Notes: generated by a model from the sequence alone, not told the origin. A stretch of DNA of 64,000 nt from Otis tarda (GCA_026413225.1 CM048572.1:1612001-1676000); one strand, 5' to 3'; positions 50,401 to 61,653 are shown, counted from the stretch's first letter. Program-made: numbers and translations.

Positions 50401-53400
50401 CAAGGACTGGAAGGCCCAGATTCACCCGGCCAAGTTGCACCTAAATCTCTTATTAGCTGCTCAAGGCTGCCTCCCCAAGGACCACCACGCAGAGGTGGAA
50501 AGCAAGCCATCTAAGAAGCTTTCAAAAGTGGTTGGTGGGTCACTTCCCTGATAAAGATACCGACGACTTCAAAACGGTTGTGTCTCTGCCCCTGGTCATC
50601 AGGCCTTTCCTGGGGCTCTCGTGGCGATCCCCAGTGCAATGCGGGATGTCTGGCTCCGGGGCCCAGCCCAGCTCATGACAGCTCCCCCTTGGAGCAGGAT
50701 CGGATGCTGGAGGCAGCGGGAAAATCCCTGCACATCACCCACGCCACCACAGATATGACACGTGGGGTGGTCACTGTAGTGCCCAGGCAGGGTTGATAAC
50801 CCAGTTCTTATTTTTCTGGAACAATGGATGCGTTTCAAGCTTTACTGAAAAAAAAAATAAAATTAGCTTATTAAATGACACTCAAATGATCTTCTAACTA
50901 GGTTTGTTCTCAGTGAAAACTAAACCATTCCTATAAACAGGCTTGTCACCAAGCCAGCAATTTGTGGGAAAAGGGTAAAATTAAGCCATGAATGAAAATC
51001 TTTTTTTTCATACGAAAATCTACAGTGCCTTCAAAATGGAAGGAACTAAAAAAACATCAACTCAATAAAAACCAGGGAGAGGCAAATTAATAAGCTATTC
51101 TTACAGAGGTTGCTCTTTCTTGAAAAATCCACAGACACGCTGATCTCCTACCCCGAGCCACTTAAAAGGTACAAAAATGTTCTCATTTCAGCAGCACCTT
51201 CCACCCCGTGCTCTGTGAGCACACACGAGACTGTCCAACTGAGCGAGCGGTTACCGGCTCCAGCGTCCTTCTTCCCCTTAGTTATGTGTGGCATTAAATC
51301 TCTTTCTCTCACATGGCATAGCCCAGAGATGTTTTGCTGGATTTACCAGGTTAATTCTGAAGTCTGGTCACGTAAAGCTGTGGCAGAGAAAAATAAACTC
51401 AAGACATCTTAATTCAAAGCCCAAAGACACAACCTTCATGGAAAGCAGTTTGTGCTGCTGAGAATGTCTCTATCTCTGCTCACATATAAAGATCTGAGAA
51501 TAAATTAGTTGATAATGTTTATCCTTGCAACATACGTGAAAGTCTTATATGTTTGGCTTTCAGGATAAGTGGATGAGCGCTGGCTGCTGGCCTCTCGACG
51601 TGACAGAAGCGCTCTGAGGTCCTACCAGAGTGGATGAATTACTTTTCCCCTCCATTGCCTCAAAGCCGCTGCCCAGCCCAGCCCCACTGCTGTGTGCCAG
51701 GATGCCTCCGCTTGCCCACCAGCCCTGTCCCCGAGGGCTGGCATCGCCTCACCCATCGCCATCACCCTTCCTGCCTGCTCCTCCCCAGATCTCCTGGAGC
51801 TGGGGCTCCCCCGTACTTCTCCAGAGCCTCCAACATCAGCCGCTCCATTTCGTCGTGGTGCTCCGGCTGAAACCCCTGCCCAAGGAGGGCCTCCCGCCCG
51901 GCAGGCCGGCACAGCTCGCAGACCGAAGGGCATGTGCCCACCCTCCACCTGCCACCAGTTCCAGGCGCTTTGCTGCCCAGCCTTAACCCTCCGCTTCCTT
52001 CCAGAAACATTTTTGTTCATGCTCCCCGCTGCTGCAAACCCTGCTCCTTCCCCGCGGTTGGGAAGGAGCTCCGGCAGATTGCTTCTCTTAGGGAAATCAT
52101 CTCTTTGAACTTCCGGCCCATCGGGGTTTAGGTTTCATTAATACTGTTGGGAGTGGTATTTTTAATGCTAAGTAAGTTCCAGCCTGAGCCAAGGAGGCCG
52201 AGTATCATGGGCAGCACAGAGGAGGATTCACAGAAGTTAAAGAGGTTTGGGTTTTTTTTTTTTTAAAAAAAGCTGTGATTAATCTTCTTAATGCAAAGAG
52301 AATTCTCTGTGACGTCAGTTTAATGAGTCAACACTTCTGCCACAGTGCTGCAAAGCCCCTCCACTCAGTCAGCTCCTGGACCCCAGAGAATTTCTGCTTT
52401 TTATTCAGAAAAAGAGTGCTGAACCCCAGGGGGAAGGGGAATGGCTGGAGAAGGGGACAAAAGCCCCCCAGGATGGCATGTGAAGGGACTCAGCAAGTCA
52501 CCGTCCTCACACCAGACTTGAGGTTTTGGAGCCCCATCCCCACCACCCGCAAACCGATGGCTGCACTTCCCGCCCTGAGACCCCTCCATGCTGGCGGCCG
52601 GCACCCTTATCTCTGCCGCGCACGAGGAGGGCTGGGAGAGCCGGGCACGAGTGGCCTTCCCATGGGATGCGGTGCGGCCCACGTCTCAAGGACAGGGATG
52701 CAGGGACGGCCAGGGGGACAGGCAGGGCTGGTGTGGGCAGCGGTGGCCGGGCAGTGACAGTCATCCTGGCCACGGATCTGGGAGGCGGCACCGGCCGCGT
52801 CGGGGTGTCCCAGCGGGCCCCTCCAAAGAGCTATCCTGCGGCGACAAATCCCAGCCAGGCCTGATGCAAGCCAAGAGCAGATAGACAAGAGGCTGAAAAG
52901 CAGATGGAGAAAAGGAAATTCAGATATAATTTGAAGGTCCCAAAGCATCTCGTTAGGAAAACACAGATCACGGGCAGCTGCCTGCGCGGCGGAGCAGCCT
53001 GCAGCCAGCCGGGAGTGCTCAGGTGGAAAAGGAGAGGGTGCAGAGCACCGCGACTTTCATCAGCACGGCACAACCCGCTCCAGTCACAGCGGGGTCGAAG
53101 GACACCCGGGGCTCCCGAAAGATACCACGCACCTTGCCTCGAGCTTGCTGGCCTGACAGACAGCTGGCAGCTTCTCTCAGCTCCTGAAGGCATCCAGTCC
53201 ACACCACTCCAAGCAAATAACGAGCTGGGACCTCTGTCAGCCCCTGAAACGGGGGGTTTCCTTCACCTCATGCTCTCTGTCAGAAACCCCCGTGCTGGCA
53301 GACGGCTGCCAGGCCGGTGTCTCGTCCACGCGCTGCCCACGGCACGGGAGCGATGGGCAAGGCACGTCCCCGGAGCAGGTCAGTGGTACCGGGCCACAGC

Positions 53401-54178
53401 ACCACCAGCTCCTGGGTGGCTTGGCAGGTGTCTTCTCCTCTCCTCCATCACCCTCCCGTCCCTGATTTCCCTCTTTCCTGGCCCCACAGCTGCCTGGGAA
53501 CAGCAGGGATGATTCCAGCACTGCAGCTTGGGGAATGAGCTCCTCCTGGAGCTCCTCAGGCTCCTGTGACTTCGCGGTCCTCAGCCCTGAGGCTGAAACG
53601 AGGGCAGGAGCTGCCTGCCAGGGAGCAGGATGGGAAAATGAGGGAAACGGGAGCGAGTTTGCTGGCTGTATATTGGTTTCTACACTCCTCTGCTGGGCAG
53701 TCAGTACAATTGCTAAATAACACGGCAGAGAATTGCAGCAGCGGGCAGGAACGAGGGCTGGCAGGAAAGAAAAAAAAACCCTGAGTATGTTTTTTAAATG
53801 AAAATGCTAGTGAAAGGAAAATAACTTCATCAAGAGTTTCCCAGTGTGGAAGATCTCCACCAGCAATACGGCCAACCAAAGTGGAGTCCGTGCTAACATC
53901 CCCCGGCCCTGTTCTGCCTGTGGGGGACAGGATCAAATCGGAGATTTTCATCAGGAGAATCACTGAAAGAAAAACAAGCTGGGAATCCTTCCCTTGCTCT
54001 TCTCGCCATCCGGATATATAGAAGAGCAGGATAGGAGGTATAGAAAAAAACCCTCAGTCATCTTTTTTATTCTCATAAAGCAGCTCAGGTTGGAGATTCA
54101 GGCTTGGAGATATCCCAGATCAGAGGTTTTCTTAGTCTAAGCTCAGCCAAAGGTTTCACATGCATTCTGTGACACCTG
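44474..54178. other. intergenic DNA, no gene seen
   Basis: About 9.7 kb. AT-rich, possibly conserved segments lie at about 45960-46260 (with an RFX-like X-box) and 50830-51560. A T-run followed by an A-run lies near 52251-52270. No exon that I can support. Confidence 0.5.
46048..46061. promoter_or_regulatory. RFX X-box-like site
   Basis: The sequence GTTGCTATGGAAAC is close to the imperfect palindrome bound by RFX factors (GTTRCCATGGYAAC). It lies in an AT-rich block that also has TAATTAG-type homeodomain sites about 110 bp away. This is a motif match only. Confidence 0.35.
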
Positions 54179-54746
54179 TGTCGTGGCTTAACCCCAGCCG
54201 GCAGCTGAGCCCCACACAGCCGCTCGCTCGCTCCCCCTCGGTGGGATGGGCGAGAGAATGGGAAGGGTAAAAGGGAGAAAACTCACGGGCTGAGATAAAG
54301 ACAGCGTAATAAGCAAAGCCAAAAGCTGCATGCACAAGCAAAGCAAAACAAGGAATTCATTCCCTGCTTCCCACGGCAGGCAGGTGTTCAGCCATCTCAG
54401 GAAAGCAGGGCTCCATCGTGGAGCAGACGGTTACTTGGGCAGACAAATGCCATCACTCCGCATGTCCCCCCTTCCCCCAGCTCTATCTGCTGAGCACGAT
54501 GCCACACGGTCTGGAATGGAATGTCCCTTCGGGTGGTTGGGGTCAGCTGTCCCAGCTTCTTGTGCACCCCCAGCGACTCGCGGGGGGGGGGTAAGAGGCA
54601 GAAGAGGCCTTGACTCTGTGTCAGCGCTGCTCAGCAGTGACTGGAACAGCCCTGTGTTATCAACACTGTCTCCAGCACAAACCCAAACCATAGCCCCACA
54701 CCAGCTACTGTGAAGAAAATCAACTCTATCCCAGCCAAAATCAGCA
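54179..54746 (-). repeat. 3' LTR of the ERVK-type element
   Basis: A 568-bp LTR that in element (minus) orientation starts TGCTGATTTTGGCTGGGATA and ends in CCACGACA, so it has TG...CA termini. The plus strand begins TGTCGTGGCTTAACCCCAGC. It keeps the middle section (about 54470-54710) that the other LTR has lost. Confidence 0.9.
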
Positions 54747-54761
54747 CCTTCTCCACCCCTT
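54747..54761 (-). other. polypurine tract
   Basis: Minus-strand AAGGGGTGGAGAAGG, 14 purines out of 15, directly abutting the start of the 3' LTR. This is the expected primer site for plus-strand DNA synthesis. Confidence 0.75.
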
Positions 54762-55242
54762 ATTCCATACCATTTACGCCATGCTGAAGTCCCACCCTAT
54801 CCAATACATCCTCATCAGCCACCACCCCCTTTCCCATCCTTTGATACAACACAGATATCATTCCCTTAGTCTATTGATCCCCTCCCCTCTAAAAAGTCCA
54901 TAAATGTCCAGAAATGCCCACAAAATGTCCATGGAGTCCATTTCGTCTGTGACTTTGGTCTCCACCTCTTTCGGTGGTCACTCAGCACGGGAGAGGTGGT
55001 GTGTTGCCTGGAGTTCCTGGGCACCAAAGCCAGCTCAGGTGGGGTCACTGCTGCACTGGCACTGCTTCCTGTGAGGGTTGTGCTCCCCTGGCTCGGGCGG
55101 TTCCTGCCACAGTAATTCCTACAACATGCAACTCAAATCATCGGTTACAGCAGTTTAAAGGCATTTCCATCACATTCTCCACCCCTGGTCCCTCGGGACC
55201 AGACCAAAGGGTTTAACATTGCTATGAACTCCTCCCCTTGAC

Positions 55243-55810
55243 TCTGCTCCGGCTTGGACTTATCCAGAGCCTGCAGTCCCTGAGGGGCGTACCTGCTCCG
55301 AGCGGAGCCTTATCTGTGAGCTGCAGTCTCTCCAGGGCTACACCTGCTGCAGTGTAGACTCATCCACAGCCACGGTCGCTTTGAAGTGCGCCTGTTCCAA
55401 CGTGGCCTCCTCCATGGCCACAATTCCCTCAGAGACAGACCTGCTCCAGTGTGGCCTTACCCACGGCTGCAGTCCCTCCGGGGGTGGGCCTGCTCTGTCG
55501 TGGCCTTATCCACAGCCACACGCTTCGAGGTGCTCCAGCACAGCCTCACGCACAGCCGCTGGTGCTTCACGGTGTACCTGCTGCAGCACGGACGCATCCC
55601 ACAGCCACAGATGCTTTGAGGTGTACCTTAAACGGCATGGACTTCTCCTTGGGCCACCATCCCTTCAGACCTGCTGCGGCACAGACACAACCACAGCCGC
55701 AGACTATTCGAGTTATACCTTCTCTGGTGTGGACTTATTCATGGCCACAGACTCTTCAGGGTGTCCTGCTCCTGCGTGGACTCATCCAAGGGACAAGTCA
55801 CAGTCCCTTC
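55243..55810. repeat. tandem array of ~49-bp units
   Basis: About eleven degenerate units spaced mostly 47-51 bp, one shortened to about 38 bp. Each reads roughly CCTGCTCCAGTGTGGCCTTA, then CCACAGCCACAG and a TTC-rich end. Unit starts are near 55292, 55343, 55391, 55440, 55489, 55527, 55577, 55625, 55670, 55717 and 55764. The spacing is not a multiple of three, so this is unlikely to be a protein repeat. It sits between the two LTRs where the viral genes would be. Confidence 0.85.
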
Positions 55811-56139
55811 CGCTCGAGTTCACACTGGAGTTCCAGCCCATCCAGCGCAGCAGCACAGGAGCAGCAGCGATGCTCTGGCCACCTGCCAGCACGGCGCTCG
55901 GCCGTGGCTCTTATCAGAATGTTCCCAGGAGCAGCAGAGTCACACGATAAGCAGTACAGCAGTGCAGCAAGCGGCAAAAGCAAAAAGCAGCTGCTAACGA
56001 GCACTAGGCTCTAAGACACAGTCAGGCAAGCACACCCCATGGCAAGCACAGGAGCCTGTCAAATAATTAGCAGCAATAACAGCCATAAATTTGATCTAAC
56101 ACATTCCGATCAAATCTGTTGTTCTCTCAAACCCTTCAG

Positions 56140-56157
56140 ACCTCATGTTGGGCACCA
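56140..56157 (-). other. retroelement primer-binding site
   Basis: Minus-strand TGGTGCCCAACATGAGGT, eight bases inside the 5' LTR. The TGGYGCCCAAC core is the complement of a lysine-tRNA 3' end, as in betaretrovirus-like elements. It fixes the element's orientation. Confidence 0.8.
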
Positions 56158-56165
56158 AAAAGGAT

Positions 56166-56479
56166 TGTCGTGGTTCAACTCCAGCTGGGAACCAAACACC
56201 ACACAGTCGCTCACTCACTCCCCCTCGGTGGGATGGGCGAGAGAATGGGAAGGGTAAAAGTGAGGAAACTCACGGGCTGAGATAAAGACAGCGTAATAAG
56301 TAAAGCAAAAGCTGCGTGCAAGCAAAGGAAAACAAGGAATTAATTCTCTGCTTCCCACAGCAGGCAGGTGTTCAGCCATCTCAGGAAAGCAGGGCTCCAT
56401 CGTGGGTAACGGTTACTTGGGCAGACAAACGCCATCACTGCTGCGAAGAAAATTAACTCTCTCCCAGCCAAACCCAGCA
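56166..56479 (-). repeat. 5' LTR, internally deleted
   Basis: A 314-bp copy of the same LTR as at 54179. The shared left part is very similar, with about one difference per ten bases by eye. After the CCATCACT segment it jumps directly to the terminal GAAGAAAATTAACTCT block, so about 250 bp of the LTR middle is gone. That section includes the region where promoter elements would normally lie. Confidence 0.88.
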
Positions 56480-58164
56480 TGTTATTGACCCAGCAGTGTG
56501 CCAGCTATACCTAGGCACTTCACACGGACAGCTCACTCGATTTTATATAAATACACGTCAGATGAGCTGAAGTGATAGCCCTTTATATACGGCCCCAAAA
56601 CTGAATAATACAAGAAATTTGGGTTCAGAGTGTAACTAGTGCTTTGTCTGGGCCCAGAATGGATGGCATTCCTGCTGTGACCCTCCTCAGGAACAGGCAG
56701 GACCTCCACCTGGAGCAGAGAGGGAACACTGGCAGGAGTCCATGACCATCTAGGAAAACCAATAGTCCACAAAACATCAGCCAGTGCTACTGGGAGAAGA
56801 ACAAATGCTGTCACAGCCCAAAGATACCCATTTCTCCCTGTATGCGTAAGTCCTAGCTGTATAAACACCCACTCAGACCCACACTGGGTGTCCCTGCTCA
56901 GATGGAGGGTCCATGGGGGAATGAAACCCATTTGCAGAAGAGAGACAAAAGAGACTGAAAGCCACCAAAGCCCACACACATCTGTCCTTTGCTGCCCTGA
57001 ACTGGGCGCTTCAAAGACTGTGCCCAGAGGGGACCCACAAGGCATACAGGGACATTCACTCCCATATTGCAAAAAAACTGGTAGAAAAAAAGTCACATCC
57101 TCGCCACTAGTGCACAGAAGCAGTCATGGCCAGTCCAGCAGTTCTCACACACGTGTCAGGAGGGCCCATCTTCTGCAAAGCCCGGACTGATGCTCATGAG
57201 TCAGCGCTGGGCTGGCCTCGCGTGGCGGCTGCGAAGGAGCTGCCAAGGCACAGCAGAGAAGAAGGGACCCTTGTAGGCAGGGCCTGCCAGCCAGCCACGG
57301 GGAGACCTCGTGCCCTCTGGTCTCCCTAAGCCTCCATTCCCCACCAACAAAATGAAAATGGAGGTGCGTCCACAGAGAAACCCCCAGTGACGATGGGTAT
57401 GACCACAGCAGTGAAACAGCCGGTGATCACAGTACCCAGATAGACCTGCCAAAGACCTGAGCTGAATTTGCCCACGTTTTGCAAATCCATGAACCCAGAC
57501 TTCTCCTGCAGTGTCAGCACCAATGGGATCCACCCAAAGGAGCCATGGGAAAACATGAGAAGACCAGCCAGTATGCCCATTTCACCTCTTGAGCCGCGCC
57601 CAGGTTCAGAACTGGGTGCTCCGTCAAAGAGATGTGATGAGGACAAGGTGACGGGAGAGGGAAGTGTCACAGAAACAGTAAGACACTCGACAGCAGCACC
57701 CTGAGACGCCAGTCGTGCAGCAAACAGCTGGAGCATAATAAATTCATGATATGCATATTTGATGCTGTTTTCACGAGACACTCGCGTATGGCCATACCCG
57801 CTGCTGGCAAGACTGGAGAAGGAACAGGAATTTCACACCGAGGGCTCCTCTGCCAACAGACTGTAAGAAATAATCACTAGCCAAAAATTAGCCCTCAACA
57901 AGACAGACAAATGACATGTGAGACTTTTTATTGGACTAACAATAAAAGACCTGTAAAAGGTTACCAGAGCTCTGCTTCGTATTTCACAATTATGATTAAT
58001 TACAGACTTCAAGCCTTTGCACGGAGAGATTAGAGCCTTTCGCCCTTAGAAGGAAAAAAGATGAATTGTAATTTCTTCTTAGGAGGCTCCTCCCACCTCC
58101 CACTGTGGAAGTGGTTGGAAAAGACCACAATACTTACCTTTCCCCATTTCTCTCTTTGTCTTAG
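56480..58164. other. unassigned DNA with two open frames
   Basis: No recognised gene. Two long minus-strand open stretches (57326-57781 and 56533-57096) have hydrophobic, membrane-protein-like composition and are listed separately. Confidence 0.4.
57326..57781 (-). other. unrecognised minus-strand open frame
   Basis: A 151-codon open frame from ATG at 57781. From about residue 65 it is hydrophobic with two likely membrane-length segments (MGILAGLLMFSHGSFGW and VYLGTVITGCFTAVVIPIV) separated by a short polar loop, and it ends with FSFCWWGMEA. About 230 bp further on, a second open minus-strand stretch (56533-57096) also has hydrophobic runs, such as LWAVTAFVLLPVALADVLW. Together they resemble a decayed or lineage-specific multi-pass membrane protein, but I match it to no family, see no confirmed splice sites, and random open frames are common in this window. 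Treat as a hypothesis. Confidence 0.15.
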
Positions 58165-58307
58165 GTGCCCAGGAAAAAGCGCCAAAGATTTGAACTACAG
58201 AGTCGCAATTCCAGTTCTGGAATCCACGGATCCAGAAGGATGCAGAAGATAATTGGATCTTGTCTGCATCTCCTTTGAGCAACCAGCCTGCCTGGACCGT
58301 GCAAGAG
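58165..58307 (+). ncRNA. candidate 143-nt exon
   Basis: A pyrimidine tract and acceptor (TTCTCTCTTTGTCTTAG, ending at 58164) is followed 143 nt later by a good donor (CAAGAG then GTGAGATTC, GT at 58308). In one frame the segment opens with VPRKKRQRFELQSRN and then stops after 37 codons. The pair of sites is better than chance sequence nearby, but no partner exon is identified. It could be a non-coding RNA exon about 3.6 kb upstream of the SRSF6 start. Confidence 0.2.
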
Positions 58308-61300
58308 GTGAGATTCACCTCTGGTCACTCCGTCACTGTTTTACAGCCACTTCCTGCCTTCCAGGGTCCAACAGACCATAAGAGAAGGCATAAGACAGCA
58401 CAGGGCTGAGGCCATTCTAATTACAGCCCAGGCTGGTCAGACAGGTCCCTAAATGGCCTTGGGACAGAGGGAGCTTTTGTCACTCTCCTTCTAGGCACCA
58501 GGCTGGTCCTAACCCAGCCATCAGCCCCCAAAGGTGGGAGAAGGCCAGAGGAAACAACGTGAAAAATAGATAACTGGTAATGGAGGACCAAGGAAAAAAA
58601 GGGCAGGGGTGTGGAATCAACGATTTGAAGTGGCTTGAGGGGGCATTGGAAGGGGACATGGAGCATGGCACCCAGTGAGAAGGCACCTCAAAACCCTTTA
58701 TCCCTCCTCAAGTATAGGAACAGAAAAACTAAACAAGGCTGCAAGACCCTACTGTGAATGCTCCCTCACTTTCCCTGCGGCCTCAGGAAATCTCTCTCTG
58801 GTGCCACCTGCCAAGAGCTTTGAGGTGTCCTCCCAGAGAGGGCCATCATATAACGGGGGCCCTCGGAAGCCTGACAGACACAGCAGCCAGCGCTGGTGTA
58901 CCCATGGAACGTGGGACTTCACATCCTACATGGTCACATCCTCTGTACACTTCTAGAAAGCACACAGGGTGCAGGCACCGATACTTCTTTGGAGAAACAG
59001 TCACTGTGCACGTGGAGATTCCCGCACAGCTCCTCTGTCACTGGATGTGCTCAGCACATGTACGATGGAGAGCTGCTCTGCATGTGTGCTTTACTGGTCC
59101 AGAACTGGGGAGGGCCCCGGTGCCTCAGCGGGCCCTGCTCGCCTCACCCGCGGGACGTGTTGTAGTAAAGAGCCATACCAAGCAGAGATGGAATCGGCCA
59201 GCTGTCTCTCCTTTCCCTCTCTAGACACTCCCTTGACCCAGCAAATGCATGCCTAGTGCTGTCTGGCCCTTTCCCGACCCCTCGCTCTCCTGCGCTGCTT
59301 TGTTGCTTACTCGTTTTGGGATTTTTTCCAACTTGATGTTGCTTTTAGGAGTGGGTTTGTCTGATCGTCTCACCCCAGGAGGGGATGAGACTCGTTTGCT
59401 TTTGTTCGCTACTGCTTGACATCCCAGCGCTCGGGATGGGCAGCTCCCAAGCTCGGTTCTTTGCATGCATAGAAACAGGGCAGAAAGCGCAGGGACTGCC
59501 TGCGCTCATTCATGCTCCACGCTGCCCTTAGCTGAGCAGACCATTTTTCATCCATTTCTAGGGCATTGCGTGGGGATATTCTCCCAAGGAAAGGCAGTGA
59601 TATAAACATCAGCTGAGGTCTCAGAGCTCAGAGGATGCACGGACAGGGCATTTGTCATGAAGAATTTATTTTTCCCTGTCAGAAGGGGGAAAGAAATTCC
59701 TTATACTAAGAGACAGAGTTGTTGAAATGAGTGTCATCACCTACAAGAGAGCAGCTTTTCTGGGCCATGAGGGAAGTAGAGAAGTGCAGATCTTTCAGGA
59801 AACGCAGTTATTTAAGGCTCTGATCCTGAAGAGCACCCACTTGCAGGGAAGCGCTTAAGAACAGGCTTAGCTTTCCTTCTGATCCTTGAACTTCAGTACA
59901 GGCTTACACACTATCTTTAACCAAGCACAGGATGTTTTAACCAGGACTATCTAATTGGGTTGTTTCCAGTGAGTCTTTGCATGCAGCTCTCCTACTCCAT
60001 AGGTGCTGGCACGGACAATTTCAGATAAGCGCTCCTATCTAAGGTTTTTAAAATTTAGGCCAGTGAATCATTATCCTCTTATGAGAACAGGAGAGGAAAA
60101 TAACAGAATACAGCTGTTGTGGGGAGAGCACCTTTATGATCAGACATTATAACCTGCAGTTATCTCAAAGAAGACACAAATGACTGACACAAATGGATTT
60201 TTTTTTTTTTGTATTGTACATTTTGGGTGGGAGAAGCCATCCTTTAGCTCTGTGCATGCAACACTCAATGCAATGGTATTGCTGTTTATTGGAGAGGTTC
60301 AGAGATACTATTATATTTTTGCAACAAATAGTTATAATATCTTTCCCACTTACCTGTTTCTGAGGAAGCGCTGGTGCATCAGAGCTTGTTCTCTCAACAG
60401 AACAGCTGAAAGCTGAAGACCATAAGTGTGAGCTACATCCCAGCTCTTCCAGGAGAGCTTTTATTTCAGCAGGCTCAGGGCAAGGTACGGCATACCTTGG
60501 GCTGTTCCCCTCTGTGCTGGGCTATTCAGGACTGAAAAAAAAGCCTTTTGAATTCTCTACATGGCGCTGATGAACACTACAGCCTGGCTAATGGTTAAAT
60601 TTGCCCACAAGTCAAAGTATCTCCTGGCGATATTGTATGAAACAACCACAGCAGGCCTGTAATAGTGAATTATCTGCGTAAGTCTTTCTAAAGCAGACAG
60701 AAAACGCTCAGTGAACACACGAATTCTTCCAAGCACCGGCCACTATAACGGAAGAGAAAGAGGTCACTCATTGTCTGTGTAGGAATCAAGCTTTTATTAA
60801 ACGAGAAAGAAATGAGACTTGAGAGATTTCCTCCTCTTCTTTAACTCTAACTCAGCAGTTGCTTTGTTACAGATTAACACAGGGCGAAATCCTGAAATCT
60901 GAAGGCAATCGCTGTGCCTTTGGTGGGCTGTGTTCTGGCAGCCATGCGCACAGTATTGAGGCGCAGGGAGAGCATGAGCTGCTTTTCAGGCAGCTGGGAA
61001 AAATCCAGGAGTAAATGTGGCCTTTTCGCCTTAAATATTTAGACTGTATAGTATGCAATACAAAAATGTGGTATGAATTAGAATATCCATTTACAGTTTG
61101 TATCAACTATACAAACCATCGTATACAGTATAATAGTGTTACAATGTAAAGCCCAGCAGACTGAAACAGTGGTTTTACTGAGATATGGGGATGATTTTTT
61201 AATTCAGAACACGTATTAAAGAGACAGCAGGACACAGAGGGGTAACTCCGCGCTGGCACTGGGGACCGCTCCCGTGGAACCGTGTTTAGAAACCAACTCC
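58308..61300. other. SRSF6 upstream intergenic DNA
   Basis: No supported gene. AT-rich segments lie at 59640-60450 and 60540-61220. A minus-strand AATAAA lies at 60793-60798. The T-run at 60199-60210 is simple sequence. Confidence 0.5.
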
Positions 61301-61531
61301 ACAGGCACGGGCCGCGGGGCCTCCCGGCCTGCGAGGGGCCTGCCAGGCAAGACGGAGGCCGGGTGGGCCCGGCCGGAGCCGACTGACGGAGCCGGACCAC
61401 GGTCTGGCCCGCAGCCACGGGGGCGGCGATGGGGGGCGGCGATGAGGGGTCCACCACACCCCGGCGGTGCGGCCGCCCGGCCCCGCAGGCCTGAGGGCGC
61501 GGGGTAGACCCCAGCCCACGGCAGTCGCCCC

Positions 61532-61543
61532 TGCGCATGCGCA
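61532..61543. promoter_or_regulatory. NRF1-type palindrome 1
   Basis: A perfect TGCGCATGCGCA palindrome, the NRF1 consensus, about 260 bp upstream of the predicted start site. Confidence 0.7.
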
Positions 61544-61641
61544 AGGCCGCGCAGCCCGCCCCGGTCGCCGGAACCCGCCGGCGTCCAAGCGCGTGCGCAG
61601 CGCCGGTTCCCGCCCCGCGAGCGCGCGCACGCACGCAGCTC

Positions 61642-61653
61642 TGCGCATGCGCG
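61642..61653. promoter_or_regulatory. NRF1-type palindrome 2
   Basis: TGCGCATGCGCG, 110 bp from the first site and about 150 bp upstream of the predicted start. A related GCGTGCGCAG lies between them at 61591. Confidence 0.65.

Larger units (their letters stand above)
54179..56479 (-). mobile_element. non-autonomous LTR retroelement (ERVK-type)
   Basis: A minus-strand endogenous retroelement with an LTR at each end: the 5' LTR at 56166-56479 and the 3' LTR at 54179-54746. The internal region is only about 1.4 kb. Just inside the 5' LTR is an 18-nt lysine-tRNA-type primer-binding site, and just before the 3' LTR is a polypurine tract. The internal region shows no gag, protease, polymerase or envelope coding that I can recognise. 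Its middle is instead a tandem array of ~49-bp units (55243-55810). The LTR sequence is one that is widespread in bird genomes and is assigned to the ERVK/betaretrovirus-like group. I do not assign a family name. No matching target-site duplication is evident at the outer ends. It is inert by itself and would have needed proteins from a relative. Confidence 0.85.

Noticed and set aside
55381..55950. Plus-strand frame across the retroelement interior, zinc-finger-like Cys/His spacing
   Set aside because: Cys and His come from a ~49-bp nucleotide array that drifts through frames. No C2H2 spacing is maintained, and the frame is antisense to the element.
56166..56190. tRNA-like T-loop TGGTTCAACTCCAGC
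   Set aside because: This is the LTR terminus. No acceptor stem, D-arm or anticodon arm can be placed around it.
57915..57960. Old dispersed-repeat terminus (TTTATTGGACTAAC)
   Set aside because: The motif recalls a vertebrate repeat, but the match is too short to support a call.
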